Positions 56,573 to 64,000 of a stretch of DNA of 64,000 bases are shown here, piece after piece. The position numbers and the translations under genes are program-made. The notes under the pieces were generated by a model that saw only the letters and a list, made by a program, of their open reading frames with translations, was not told the DNA's origin and searched no databases. Origin of the DNA: Segatella buccae ATCC 33574 (GTDB lineage Bacteria; Bacteroidota; Bacteroidia; Bacteroidales; Bacteroidaceae); contig NZ_GL586311.1 of assembly GCF_000184945.1 (NCBI RefSeq), positions 3,052,365 to 3,116,364 of the forward strand, given 5' to 3'. Every line of letters begins with the position of its first letter. Position 1 is the stretch's first letter.

Positions 56573-56632
56573 TGGCCCGTCGTTAGCGCATTCGGCCCGC
56601 ATGGCGGCCGCAGAAATGATATTTCGACATGA

Positions 56633-56666
56633 GTAAGGGGAGCACACGGCGTGCTTCCCTTTTTCG
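56633..56666 (+). repeat. degenerate promoter-hairpin repeat
   Basis: Hairpin GGGGAGCAC / GTGCTTCCC with T5 after it, of the same family as 5230, 31808 and 59582. The promoter half is degraded (only TTTCGACATGAG remains). It could end transcription from the COG0523 gene. The rest of 56573-56767 has part of a GC-rich repeat near 56737 and no gene. Confidence 0.6.
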
Positions 56667-56767
56667 TGTTTCTAATATATACGTGCGGATGCGGTTCCGT
56701 TCCAATAATTCAGGCTTGCTATTTTCACTCATTAGTCCCCTACAGGGAGGGTCAGGGTTTCCGCTAA

Positions 56768-56805
56768 ACAAAAAGTCCTTCAAGGCAAATGCGCTTGAAG
56801 GACTT
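56768..56805 (-). terminator. terminator after tRNA-Asp genes
   Basis: Arms 56773-56784 and 56794-56805 (12 bp, perfect); on the minus strand the T run follows (56770-56774). Confidence 0.85.
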
Positions 56806-56808
56806 GTG

Positions 56809-56882
56809 CGGTGCGTACGAGACTCGAACTCGTGACCTCCTGCGTGACAGGCAGGCATTCTAACCAACTGAACTAACGCACC
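56809..56882 (-). tRNA. tRNA-Asp (anticodon GTC)
   Basis: A 74-nt cloverleaf: acceptor GGTGCGT/ACGCACC, discriminator G, anticodon loop CTGTCAC, T-loop GAGTTCGAGTC. Identical sequence to the copy at 56913-56986. CCA not encoded. Confidence 0.96.
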
Positions 56883-56912
56883 TTTGTGCTCTCTTGGAAC
56901 GGGCCGATGGTG

Positions 56913-56986
56913 CGGTGCGTACGAGACTCGAACTCGTGACCTCCTGCGTGACAGGCAGGCATTCTAACCAACTGAACTAACGCACC
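56913..56986 (-). tRNA. tRNA-Asp (anticodon GTC)
   Basis: Identical to the neighbouring tRNA-Asp and separated from it by 30 bp. Nearest to the shared promoter. Confidence 0.96.
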
Positions 56987-57015
56987 TTGAAAAGGCCATT
57001 CCTTAATTGCGGTTG

Positions 57016-57047
57016 CAAAGGTAATAAGATTATTTGATACCACCAAA
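57016..57047 (-). promoter_or_regulatory. tRNA-Asp promoter
   Basis: Minus strand: TTTG (57044-57047), 20 bp, TACCTTTG (57016-57023). It shares the sequence TTTGGTGGT with the tRNA-Lys promoter. Confidence 0.85.
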
Positions 57048-57140
57048 CAATTTTTGTATTTTTTTATAGTGAAAAAACACCCGGCAGCGGATTGGGAGAA
57101 AACGGTTTTGAAGAACCGTTTGGTGGCCTTTCACACAGAG

Positions 57141-57193
57141 AAAGTCCCGGCAGCCATGCTCCGTCGAGAGGCGGAGACAGCTGCCGGGACTTT
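57141..57193. terminator. bidirectional terminator hairpin after gdhA
   Basis: Arms AAAGTCCCGGCAG (57141-57153) and CTGCCGGGACTTT (57181-57193), enclosing a second inner stem. 63 bp after the gdhA stop. Confidence 0.75.
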
Positions 57194-57255
57194 CGTCATG
57201 TCCGGCTCCTGCACAGGAGTGCGGGCGGTGGATGTTGCCGGTGGAGTAGGGAGAC

Positions 57256-58590
57256 CTACACGATGCCTTGGGCCATCATGGCCTTGGCCACCTTGAGGAA
57301 ACCTGCCACATTGGCACCTTTCACGTAGTTGATATAGCCGTCGGGCTGTGTGCCATACTTCACGCAGTTGGCATGGATGTCGTCCATGATGTCGTGGAGT
57401 TTTTGGTCCACTTCCTCGCGGCTCCAGCGCAAGCGTTCCGAGTTCTGGCTCATCTCCAGTCCCGACACGGCCACGCCGCCGGCATTGGAGGCCTTGCCCG
57501 GGCAATAGAGTATCTTGGCATCTTGGAACACCTTGATGGCTTCGGGCACGGTGGGCATATTGGCCCCCTCGGAGACGGCGATCACGCCGTTGGCCACGAG
57601 TGCCTTGGCTGCTTCCTCGTTGATTTCGTTCTGGGTGGCGCAGGGCGTGGCGATGTCGGCCTTCTCAAACCAAGGCTTGGCCCCCTCCACATATTTCACG
57701 CCGTATTTCTCGGCATACTCTCTGATGCGTCCGCGCTCCACGTTTTTCAGCTCCATCACGTAGGCTAGTTTCTCGGCATCGATGCCGTCGGGGTCGTAGA
57801 TGTAGCCATCGGAGTCGGACAGCGTGACGGCTTTGGCACCCAGTTGGATGAGTTTCTCCACCGTGTATTGGGCCACGTTGCCCGAACCGGAGACGAGCAC
57901 CGTCTTGCCGGCGAGGTCTTTGCCTGCCGTCTTGAGCATGTTCTGGAGGAAGTACACGTTGCCATAGCCCGTGGCTTCGGGGCGGATGCGCGAACCGCCG
58001 AACTCCTGCCCCTTACCCGTGAGGATGCCCTCGAAGCGGTGGGTGAGCTTCTTGTACATACCGAACATGTAGCCCACTTCGCGGCCACCCACGCCGATGT
58101 CGCCTGCGGGTACGTCTTCATCGGGTCCGATGTGTCGGTAGAGTTCGGTCATGAAAGCCTGACAGAAGCGCATCACCTCGGCATTGCTCTTGCCACGGGG
58201 CGAGAAGTCGGAACCGCCCTTGGCACCGCCCATGGGGAGCGTCGTGAGTGAGTTCTTGAATGTCTGCTCGAAGGCGAGAAACTTCAGGATGGAAAGGTTC
58301 ACCGATGCGTGGTAGCGCAGACCGCCCTTGTAGGGGCCGATGGCGTTGTTGTGCTGCACGCGGTAGCCCATGTTGGTCTGCACGTTGCCGCGGTCGTCGA
58401 TCCAAGTGACGCGAAACTGCACCAGACGGTCGGGAATGCAGAGGCGCTCGATGAGGTTGGCCTTTTCAAACTCGGGATGCTTGTTATACTCCTCCTCGAT
58501 GGTGCCCAGCACCTGACTCACAGCCTGAATATACTCCGGCTCGTTCGGGAATCTTTGTTTCAGACTCTCCACCACTTCTGTAGCTTTCAT
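57256..58590 (-). CDS. gdhA: NADP-type glutamate dehydrogenase
   Basis: A 444-residue hexameric enzyme for ammonium assimilation (2-oxoglutarate plus NH4+ to glutamate). Motifs: GYRVQHNNAIGPYKGGLRYH, PMGGAKGGSDFSPRGKS with the catalytic Lys, DVPAGDIGVGGREVGYM, and the dinucleotide fold VLVSGSGNVAQY. Length and start (MKATEVVESL at 58590; ATG 58593 one codon earlier) fit the 444-residue family. The leader is about 100 nt with a small hairpin (58656-58671). Confidence 0.95.
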   Translation of the reverse strand: MKATEVVESLKQRFPNEPEYIQAVSQVLGTIEEEYNKHPEFEKANLIERLCIPDRLVQFRVTWIDDRGNVQTNMGYRVQHNNAIGPYKGGLRYHASVNLSILKFLAFEQTFKNSLTTLPMGGAKGGSDFSPRGKSNAEVMRFCQAFMTELYRHIGPDEDVPAGDIGVGGREVGYMFGMYKKLTHRFEGILTGKGQEFGGSRIRPEATGYGNVYFLQNMLKTAGKDLAGKTVLVSGSGNVAQYTVEKLIQLGAKAVTLSDSDGYIYDPDGIDAEKLAYVMELKNVERGRIREYAEKYGVKYVEGAKPWFEKADIATPCATQNEINEEAAKALVANGVIAVSEGANMPTVPEAIKVFQDAKILYCPGKASNAGGVAVSGLEMSQNSERLRWSREEVDQKLHDIMDDIHANCVKYGTQPDGYINYVKGANVAGFLKVAKAMMAQGIV

Positions 58591-58694
58591 CATCTTTTTA
58601 CTTTTTATAGGTTGGTTTACTTCTTCTTTCGTGTAATTGTTGTCAGCAGACGGCTCGAGACCTTCGTCTCGCTTTTTTGCCGTGGTTGCGATTG

Positions 58695-58702
58695 CAAAGG
58701 TA
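58695..58702 (-). promoter_or_regulatory. -7 promoter box of gdhA
   Basis: TACCTTTG on the minus strand, about 105 bp upstream of the start. The -33 is only partly matched (TTG at 58722-58724). The divergent spacer up to 58970 also has a small hairpin (CACC … GGTG near 58812-58839) and nothing else. Confidence 0.55.
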
Positions 58703-58970
58703 TAGGTTTTCTTTTGAAAAACAATCAAAAAGACAGAGAAAGTGCTTGAAAAGTAGAAAAAAGTAACTTTCAGTTGCTGCGATGGTCCGATTTTTTGTTG
58801 TTCGGGTTCTTTACACCTTATTATATATATAGAAGGGGTGTCTGCTGATGAGGTGAAACAAGTTTAAGACATGTTAAACGGCGATGCCTTCAGACAAGAT
58901 TTTCCCGCCCCGTGAGTTTAAGTCGGTGGAAAGAACAAACAAAGTAATTGTAAATTAAAGGACAAAGACA

Positions 58971-59438
58971 ATGAAAAAGAGAATGATGTGGTGTGTGGCT
59001 GCTGCGGCAGCGGTGATGATGGTCGTGTCGGCGTGCGCTTCGGGGCTCCGGCAGACAAAGGGCGCAGGGAAAGGCATAGCCTACACCGTGGCGCAGCGAT
59101 ATTTCCTCAATGGCGATGTGAGAATGCCCGCTTCAGCCAAGGTGGACAATGAGGCCGACTTCAACCGCCTTTTCGGTATGGCAACGGTGATGGGCCCCGA
59201 CGGTCAGCCCACGCCCATCGACTTCGCCCGCAGCTTCGCCATCTTCGTGGCACTGCCCGAGACCGACCGCTCCACCGACATCACGCCCGGCAAGCTGACA
59301 GTCGCTGCCGACGGCACATTGAGGTTCACCTATCGCGTGAAGCGTGGCGACAAACGGTCGTACACCATCCGTCCGCTGCTGCTTATCTTCGTGGACAAAG
59401 CCTATGCGGGGCGTAAGGTGGTGACGGAGGAAATCTGA
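58971..59438 (+). CDS. lipoprotein of unknown function
   Basis: A 155-residue protein with a lipoprotein signal (MKKRMMWCVAAAAAVMMVVSAC, lipobox VSAC). The mature part YTVAQRYFLNGDVRMPASAK, DFNRLFGMA, PIDFARSFAIFVALPETDRS and RSYTIRPLLLIFVDK resembles the general layout of PrcB_C-like domains in hypothetical proteins of Bacteroidetes, but that match is weak. No known function. Monocistronic. Confidence 0.65.
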   Translation: MKKRMMWCVAAAAAVMMVVSACASGLRQTKGAGKGIAYTVAQRYFLNGDVRMPASAKVDNEADFNRLFGMATVMGPDGQPTPIDFARSFAIFVALPETDRSTDITPGKLTVAADGTLRFTYRVKRGDKRSYTIRPLLLIFVDKAYAGRKVVTEEI

Positions 59439-59533
59439 AGCAGGCCGGGTGGCGAGGCAAGCCATGGCGGGTGGCGGAACCTGTGTGGGAGCATTGGTTT
59501 CCGACAGTCGCTTCTTGGGATGTCCGCATTTTT

Positions 59534-59850
59534 CGCTCATGATTTGCATTTCGCCCATTTATGTTGTATCTTTGCAATGGCAAAGGGAGCGCGCAGGCGT
59601 TCCCTTTTTTTGATTACCAATCCACCAACGGACAATTAGAGCCGAATGGCCGTTGTGGAAGGGGCTTTTTGAACTTCTCGTTCGGCCCGAGTGAGCTCTT
59701 GAGTGTGGCCGTTTTGCGATGTCGGTCGGGCTTGATGAGAAAATTGATGGGGAGGATAAGGCGAATAAGACGGATGATTTTGTGTAAATAAACGGATGTA
59801 GAGAAAAACCGTGTCAGGCTTTTTCTAAAGATTTAATAGTTCGTGCTATA
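59534..59850 (+). repeat. composite intergenic repeat, copy 2
   Basis: TTTG (59543-59546), 20 bp, TATCTTTG (59567-59574), then a hairpin with arms 59582-59592 and 59597-59607 and a T7 run. The tail matches 5181-5560 in CGGCCCGAGTGAGC-like, AGTGTGGCCGTTTTGC, GTCGGTCGGGC and AGGCTTTTTC blocks. A GC-rich palindrome follows near 59858-59890. No gene is supported in 59439-60190. Confidence 0.72.
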
Positions 59851-60190
59851 GGTGGCCTTGCCCCGCCTCCTCTCCAAGGGGAGAGGGAGAGTGATTGGTC
59901 CAACGAAAGCGGAAGCGTATGCCCCAAACGGAAAAGGCCCTATCCCGGGAAGGTCGCCAATCCTTGAAAGGGAGCGGGCTCTTCCGGCGTGCGTTTTCCC
60001 GACAGTGCTAATATAGCTTAAAAAATGAAAGTGAAAAGAGTAGTCATGGTGTTTTTTCGCTACATTTGCAGAATAAATGCCGGATAAGAAAAACTCATGG
60101 GCGAGCCTTTGTTAGTGACCATACAGCAAAGGGGCCGACATCGCAAGGCATATAGAAAGCAAATTTACAAATTAAAGCATCAAAAGCGGG

Positions 60191-60433
60191 ATGGAAGTCA
60201 GTTTTTTCGATCTTTTCTACAGTCTGTGGACATTAGGCCTTTTACTGTTTATAGCCGTGCAGTTGGTCAAACGGGCAGGTGTCATTTCTAAAGCCGTCAA
60301 GGCCAAAGATGTAGGCTGCATCAAGATCAACTCTTTGTTGCTTGGCGTGTGTCTGCTGGGCTTTTGTTTGTGGATGTCCATAGACCGTGTTACAGACAGT
60401 GTAGGGAGGGTCTGGTGTTACCTTGTCAATTAA
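60191..60433 (+). CDS. small two-helix membrane protein, hypothetical
   Basis: An 80-residue frame: MEVSFFDLFYSLWTLGLLLF and onward (first helix about 7-26), a short basic loop (KRAGVISKAVKAK), then NSLLLGVCLLGFCLWMSI (second helix). A -7 box TACATTTG lies at 60062-60069. No family recognised. The amphipathic and helix pattern and codon use look real, but this could be a chance frame. Confidence 0.45.
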   Translation: MEVSFFDLFYSLWTLGLLLFIAVQLVKRAGVISKAVKAKDVGCIKINSLLLGVCLLGFCLWMSIDRVTDSVGRVWCYLVN

Positions 60434-60550
60434 GGCATGTTCTAAAAACTCCCCGTAAAGGAGCGTCGGCCATAAAAGCATTCCACTCTTTGTGTCTTTT
60501 TGCTTTTATTCGGCATCTATATTAAGGTGGGAAGATGAAGAGATGAAAAT

Positions 60551-60576
60551 GAAAACGGCAGCCGTGTGGCTGCCGT
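60551..60576 (-). terminator. terminator hairpin after the calycin-like gene
   Basis: Arms ACGGCAGCC (60555-60563) and GGCTGCCGT (60568-60576), T run on the minus strand after it. It lies 121 bp beyond the gene; a CCCCCTAA repeat (60662-60695) is in between. Confidence 0.55.
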
Positions 60577-60661
60577 CAGATAAGAGGGTGCATTAGAGTT
60601 TTGATGTATCCCGCGTTTTGCATCCGCTCGTAGAGGATTGGATGGGGCGGAGGGTGGTTGT

Positions 60662-60695
60662 TCAGACCCCCAACCCCCTAACTTAGGGGGCTTTC
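60662..60695. repeat. CCCCCTAA palindromic repeat
   Basis: TCAGACCCCCAACCCCCTAA and ACTTAGGGGGCTTT; it ends 1 bp before the stop codon of the next gene (minus strand). Confidence 0.75.
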
Positions 60696-60696
60696 C

Positions 60697-61293
60697 TCAC
60701 CTCACTCTCTTCACCCCATCGACAATCACGATGCCGCGGTAGCTGTCCGTCACCCGGCGGCCCTGCAAATCGTAGGCTATGCCCGTGCCACGTGCCGTGG
60801 TCTTCACGTTGCTGATACCCGTCTCGGTGCTTTTCGACTTGAAAAGCATATAGACCGGATTCCCGTTGAATGTCGCCGTGAGTCTGCTTGTCAGTTGGCG
60901 GGAGGGCAGGGCTATCTTGCAATCGGTGAGGGCAAACTGCATATTGGCCACCAACCCGCTGCCCTTGAAGGGCACGTCAAGACTCTCAGGCGCAGTCTGT
61001 CTGAGCCGATAGCCGTCGGCATCGCGCTCCACACGCAGGTTTTTGAGCGTGACATCAGTAAGTTCATAAATACCTATTTTGAGTCCGCCGATGGTGAGTG
61101 AGGCCGTCTCCGCCCCCTCATCCACGGCAATCGTCAGTGTGGACGGATATTTCACGCCCGTCTCCTTCACCGGCAGTGTGAAACCCTGATAGCGGTTGCA
61201 GTTGTATTTCCCGTTGATGGGCGAGGTGGGCGACTGTGCCGAAGCGGCAACTATGAATGCTGACAGGAGCATACCGAATACAAATCTTTTCAT
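60697..61293 (-). CDS. secreted calycin-like protein with C-terminal sorting-type motif
   Basis: A 198-residue protein: signal peptide MKRFVFGMLLSAFIVAASAQ, a beta-rich middle part like Bacteroidetes calycin-like domains (YPSTLTIAVDEGAETASLTI, GIYELTDVTLKNL), and a C-terminal segment GIAYDLQGRRVTDSYRGIVI … VDGVKRVR. This YDLQGR…GIVIVDG…KR pattern is common at the end of secreted Prevotella proteins and may be an export or attachment tag. Function unknown. A TACCTTTG box (61395-61402, minus) is the likely promoter. Confidence 0.72.
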   Translation of the reverse strand: MKRFVFGMLLSAFIVAASAQSPTSPINGKYNCNRYQGFTLPVKETGVKYPSTLTIAVDEGAETASLTIGGLKIGIYELTDVTLKNLRVERDADGYRLRQTAPESLDVPFKGSGLVANMQFALTDCKIALPSRQLTSRLTATFNGNPVYMLFKSKSTETGISNVKTTARGTGIAYDLQGRRVTDSYRGIVIVDGVKRVR

Positions 61294-61750
61294 TTTGATG
61301 TGTTTGTTTGAATATGATGTGGAAGCCCGTCGGCCCCCGTTTCTCTTTTCCGGATATTGGTCCCGGTTGTCGGTCCGGTGCCATTTTTCCGTTGCAAAGG
61401 TATGAATATTCTGTTATAATCTACTTTTCGCTATCCGTTATTTCGCTAAAATTGGTCTGAAAGCGATATGTTTTAACTGTTTTTTAGACTTCTCCGCATC
61501 GGAATGCCACGCGCGGATTACTTTTTTAACTCTATCAAGCCCCACTTTTTATGTACGGATCGTGTTGTGGAATGGGCAGACAGGGGGATGCCGCTTCCAT
61601 TGCCGGCTTTGCAGAGAAGCCTTAGCCCACGCCCAATAGTCCTTGCATAAAAAGGAGAATAATCAGGGAGGATGTTTTAAGAGCGTGCCGCTTTGCATAA
61701 AGGCTGCTAAAAAACAGAACCACAAATTAGCATAATTACTTTTTTTTCAT

Positions 61751-61758
61751 TATATTTG
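61751..61758 (+). promoter_or_regulatory. -7 promoter box of manC
   Basis: TATATTTG, 41 bp ahead of the ATG. The upstream DNA (61294-61750) holds no other feature that I can support, apart from the -7 box of the calycin-like gene. Confidence 0.55.
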
Positions 61759-61799
61759 CAAAATCTTTTCGTTTCAAACAGTGAGATAATCGGTAAGTT

Positions 61800-62855
61800 A
61801 TGAATAACCACATTGTGATAATGGCAGGAGGCGTAGGCAGTCGTTTCTGGCCCATGAGTACGGTTGAGAGACCTAAGCAATTTATTGATGTCCTTGGTGT
61901 GGGGCGCTCCTTGCTCCAGCTCACCTACGACCGCTTTGCAGGCATTTGCCCTCCCGAGCGTGTGTGGGTGGTCACCAATCGCAAGTATTTCGCCCTCGTC
62001 CATGAGCAGTTGCCCGATGTGCCGGAAGGCAATATCCTGCTGGAACCCTGCCGCCGCAACACTGCGCCGTGCATCGCCTACGTGAGTTGGCGCATCAAGG
62101 CCATCGACCCCAAGGCCAATGTGGTGGTGACGCCCTCGGATGCCTTTGTGGCCAACGTGGAGGAGTTCCGCCGCGTGGTGGGGCAGTGCCTCAAGTTTAC
62201 GGGCGAGACCGATGCCATTGTCACGCTCGGCATGGAGGCCACGCGCCCGGAAACGGGCTACGGCTACATACAGGCCGACCTCGGGTCGCCCTCGGCCCGC
62301 AACAAGGAGATATTCCGCGTGGACTCGTTTCGGGAAAAGCCCGACTTGCAGACGGCCACGCAATATATCCGGCAGAACAACTTCTTCTGGAATGCGGGCA
62401 TCTTCATCTGGAGCGTGGGCACCATCGTCAACGCCTTCCGCGTCTACCAGCCGTCCATCTCGCGCGTGTTCGAAAGTATGCTCGACATCTACGGCACGGA
62501 GGAGGAGCAGCGGCAGATAGACTTGCGCTACCCCGAGTGTGAGAGCATTTCGGTGGACTATGCCATCATGGAGAAGGCCGAGGAGATTTTCGTGTGCCCG
62601 GCCTCGTTCGGATGGACCGACCTCGGCACGTGGGGCAGTCTGCTCATGCAGACCAAGCACGACCTCTACGGCAACTCGCTCATCGGACAAAACATCCAGA
62701 TGTTTGACTCGAAAAACAACATCGTGCATACCACACAAGAGAAAAAAGTGGTCATTCAAGGCCTCGAAGGATATATCGTGGCCGAGAAAGACGACACCTT
62801 ACTTATATGCAAACTCTCGGAAGAGCAGCGCATCAAACAATTCAGCGGAGAATAA
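61800..62855 (+). CDS. manC: mannose-1-phosphate guanylyltransferase
   Basis: A 351-residue cytoplasmic nucleotidyltransferase that makes GDP-mannose. Signature AGGVGSRFWPMSTVERPKQF (GTP-binding loop), VVTPSDAF, GYGYIQAD, FREKPD (sugar-nucleotide Lys), FFWNAGIFIWS, and the C-terminal FGWTDLGTWGSL. No fused isomerase domain, so a ManA-type isomerase is elsewhere. 12 bp before gmd, so cotranscribed. Confidence 0.93.
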   Translation: MNNHIVIMAGGVGSRFWPMSTVERPKQFIDVLGVGRSLLQLTYDRFAGICPPERVWVVTNRKYFALVHEQLPDVPEGNILLEPCRRNTAPCIAYVSWRIKAIDPKANVVVTPSDAFVANVEEFRRVVGQCLKFTGETDAIVTLGMEATRPETGYGYIQADLGSPSARNKEIFRVDSFREKPDLQTATQYIRQNNFFWNAGIFIWSVGTIVNAFRVYQPSISRVFESMLDIYGTEEEQRQIDLRYPECESISVDYAIMEKAEEIFVCPASFGWTDLGTWGSLLMQTKHDLYGNSLIGQNIQMFDSKNNIVHTTQEKKVVIQGLEGYIVAEKDDTLLICKLSEEQRIKQFSGE

Positions 62856-62867
62856 ACAGACACAGCG

Positions 62868-63962
62868 ATGGATAAAAAAACGGCCCTCATCACGGGCGCC
62901 ACAGGACAGGACGGCTCTTATCTGGCCGAATTTTTGTTGGAAAAAGGATATAGCGTGCATGGCACCATACGTCGCTCGTCGGTGGACTTCCGCGAGCGCA
63001 TTGCCCATCTTGAGGGTCGGCCACATTTCCATCTGCATTATGCTGACCTCAGCGACTCCATGAGTATTCTCGGGGTGATAGGCAAGGTGCGCCCTACGGA
63101 GATTTACAACCTCGCCGCGCAGAGCCATGTGCAGGTGAGCTTCGACGCTCCCGAGTTCACGGCCGATGTAGATGCGACGGGCGTGCTCCGCGTGCTGGAG
63201 GCCGTCAGACAGCTTGGTTTGGGCGACAGCTGCCGCATCTATCAGGCCAGCACGTCGGAACTTTACGGCAAGGTGGAGGAGGTGCCGCAGAACGAGAATA
63301 CGCCTTTCCACCCCTACAGTCCCTACGCCGTGGCCAAACTCTACGGTTTCTGGATCGTGAAGGAATACCGTGAGGCCTACAACATGTTCTGCTGTTCGGG
63401 CATCCTGTTCAACCACGAGAGCGAGCGGCGCGGGGAAACCTTCGTGACGCGCAAGATCACGCTTGCCGCGGCCCGCATCAAGCAGGGCAAGCAGGACAAG
63501 CTCTATTTGGGCAACCTAAGCAGTCTGCGCGACTGGGGCTACGCCAAGGACTATGTGGAGTGCATGTGGCTCATCCTGCAAAACAAGACCCCCGAAGACT
63601 TTGTCATCGCCACGGGCGTGCAGCACAGCGTGCGCGAGTTCTGCTACCATGCCTTCAAGCGTGTGGGCATCGAACTGGAGTTCACCGGCGAGGGCATGGA
63701 CGAGAAGGGCATCGACAAGGCTACGGGCCGTGTGCTCGTGGAGGTTTCGCCCGACTTCTACCGTCCCACCGATGTGGTCAACCTCTGGGGTGACCCCACC
63801 AAGGCCAAGGCTAAGTTGGGCTGGAACCCGAGTAAGACCTCCTTTGAGGAGCTCGTCAACCTCATGGTGGACAGCGATATGGCCAAGGTGGCCTCGGAAG
63901 GGGCTGCCGAAAAGGTGCGCACCAACCTCGCCGAGTATCTCGAGAAAGGAATTGTGAAGTAA
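62868..63962 (+). CDS. gmd: GDP-mannose 4,6-dehydratase
   Basis: A 364-residue SDR enzyme that turns GDP-mannose into GDP-4-keto-6-deoxymannose for fucose or related sugars. NAD-binding [19 protein letters not shown] (10-28), [21 protein letters not shown], catalytic Thr/Ser-Glu in STSELYGK and YxxxK in YSPYAVAK, then [15 protein letters not shown]. Complete. A strong terminator follows (63974-63995). Confidence 0.96.
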   Translation: MDKKTALITGATGQDGSYLAEFLLEKGYSVHGTIRRSSVDFRERIAHLEGRPHFHLHYADLSDSMSILGVIGKVRPTEIYNLAAQSHVQVSFDAPEFTADVDATGVLRVLEAVRQLGLGDSCRIYQASTSELYGKVEEVPQNENTPFHPYSPYAVAKLYGFWIVKEYREAYNMFCCSGILFNHESERRGETFVTRKITLAAARIKQGKQDKLYLGNLSSLRDWGYAKDYVECMWLILQNKTPEDFVIATGVQHSVREFCYHAFKRVGIELEFTGEGMDEKGIDKATGRVLVEVSPDFYRPTDVVNLWGDPTKAKAKLGWNPSKTSFEELVNLMVDSDMAKVASEGAAEKVRTNLAEYLEKGIVK

Positions 63963-63973
63963 TTATATAAATT

Positions 63974-63998
63974 AAGGAGGCCGTTAGGCCTCCTTTTA
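63974..63998 (+). terminator. gmd terminator
   Basis: Arms AAGGAGGCC (63974-63982) and GGCCTCCTT (63987-63995) with a T run after it, 12 bp beyond the gmd stop. Confidence 0.85.
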
Positions 63999-64000
63999 GC

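Noticed and set aside
60097..60291. 64-codon frame overlapping the 80-residue membrane protein
   Set aside because: No hydrophobic or domain pattern; the overlapping frame starting at 60191 has two clear helices.

Overview
This window is chromosomal DNA from a Bacteroidetes bacterium, most likely a high-GC member of the Prevotellaceae. The evidence is the AraR-type Nudix-like regulator in an arabinose cluster, the RprX/RprY pair, DUF4468 and DUF4890 proteins, Porin_10, a sodium-pumping Nqr complex, and promoters of the Bacteroidetes type (TTTG near -33, TAnnTTTG near -7). I see no phage, insertion sequence, CRISPR array or rRNA. Most genes are housekeeping; the unusual content lies in the intergenic DNA and in the thiamine operon.

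Layout. 1-4947 (minus): an arabinose cluster, galM, SSS sugar symporter, araR, araD (cut by the window edge). 5842-8058: DPP IV peptidase. 8214-11428 (minus): pflA and pflB. 11775-14944: rarA, a TRIC/UPF0126 membrane protein and a DUF1016 nuclease. 15707-17079: two tRNA-Lys genes and a short sigma-70 factor. 17165-25772 (minus): carB, a lipoprotein beta-lactamase-fold hydrolase and a TamB-like protein. 25991-31745: nqrABCDEF. 32249-38871: an outer-membrane barrel, a HAD phosphatase, a DUF4890 protein, a glutaredoxin-like protein, YecH, a PurF-like protein, a MaoC protein and serB. 39071-44684: tRNA-Ser, then a TPP riboswitch and thiD-thiE-thiC-thi4-thiE2. 44881-47283: rprX/rprY. 47377-55032 (minus): HD hydrolase, menA, porin, small membrane protein, DUF4468 protein, uvrB. 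55292-58590: a COG0523 GTPase, two tRNA-Asp genes, gdhA. 58971-63962: three secreted or membrane small proteins, then manC and gmd for GDP-sugar synthesis.

How the genes work together. Fermentation and energy: arabinose uptake and epimerisation, pyruvate formate-lyase, and the Na+-pumping NADH:quinone oxidoreductase, with menA making the menaquinone it reduces. Biosynthesis: carbamoyl phosphate, glutamate, serine, thiamine, and GDP-mannose/fucose precursors.

The intergenic regions hold several families of palindromic or tandem repeats. At least four genes (galM, pflA, thiC, rprX) take their stop codon from such a repeat. One family consists of a good promoter followed at once by a terminator-like hairpin. 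Two genes share a duplicated -7 promoter module with an identical 66 bp spacing. The thiamine operon combines a TPP riboswitch, a hairpin that buries the thiD start codon, and a Thi4-type thiazole synthase in place of ThiG/S/F/H.
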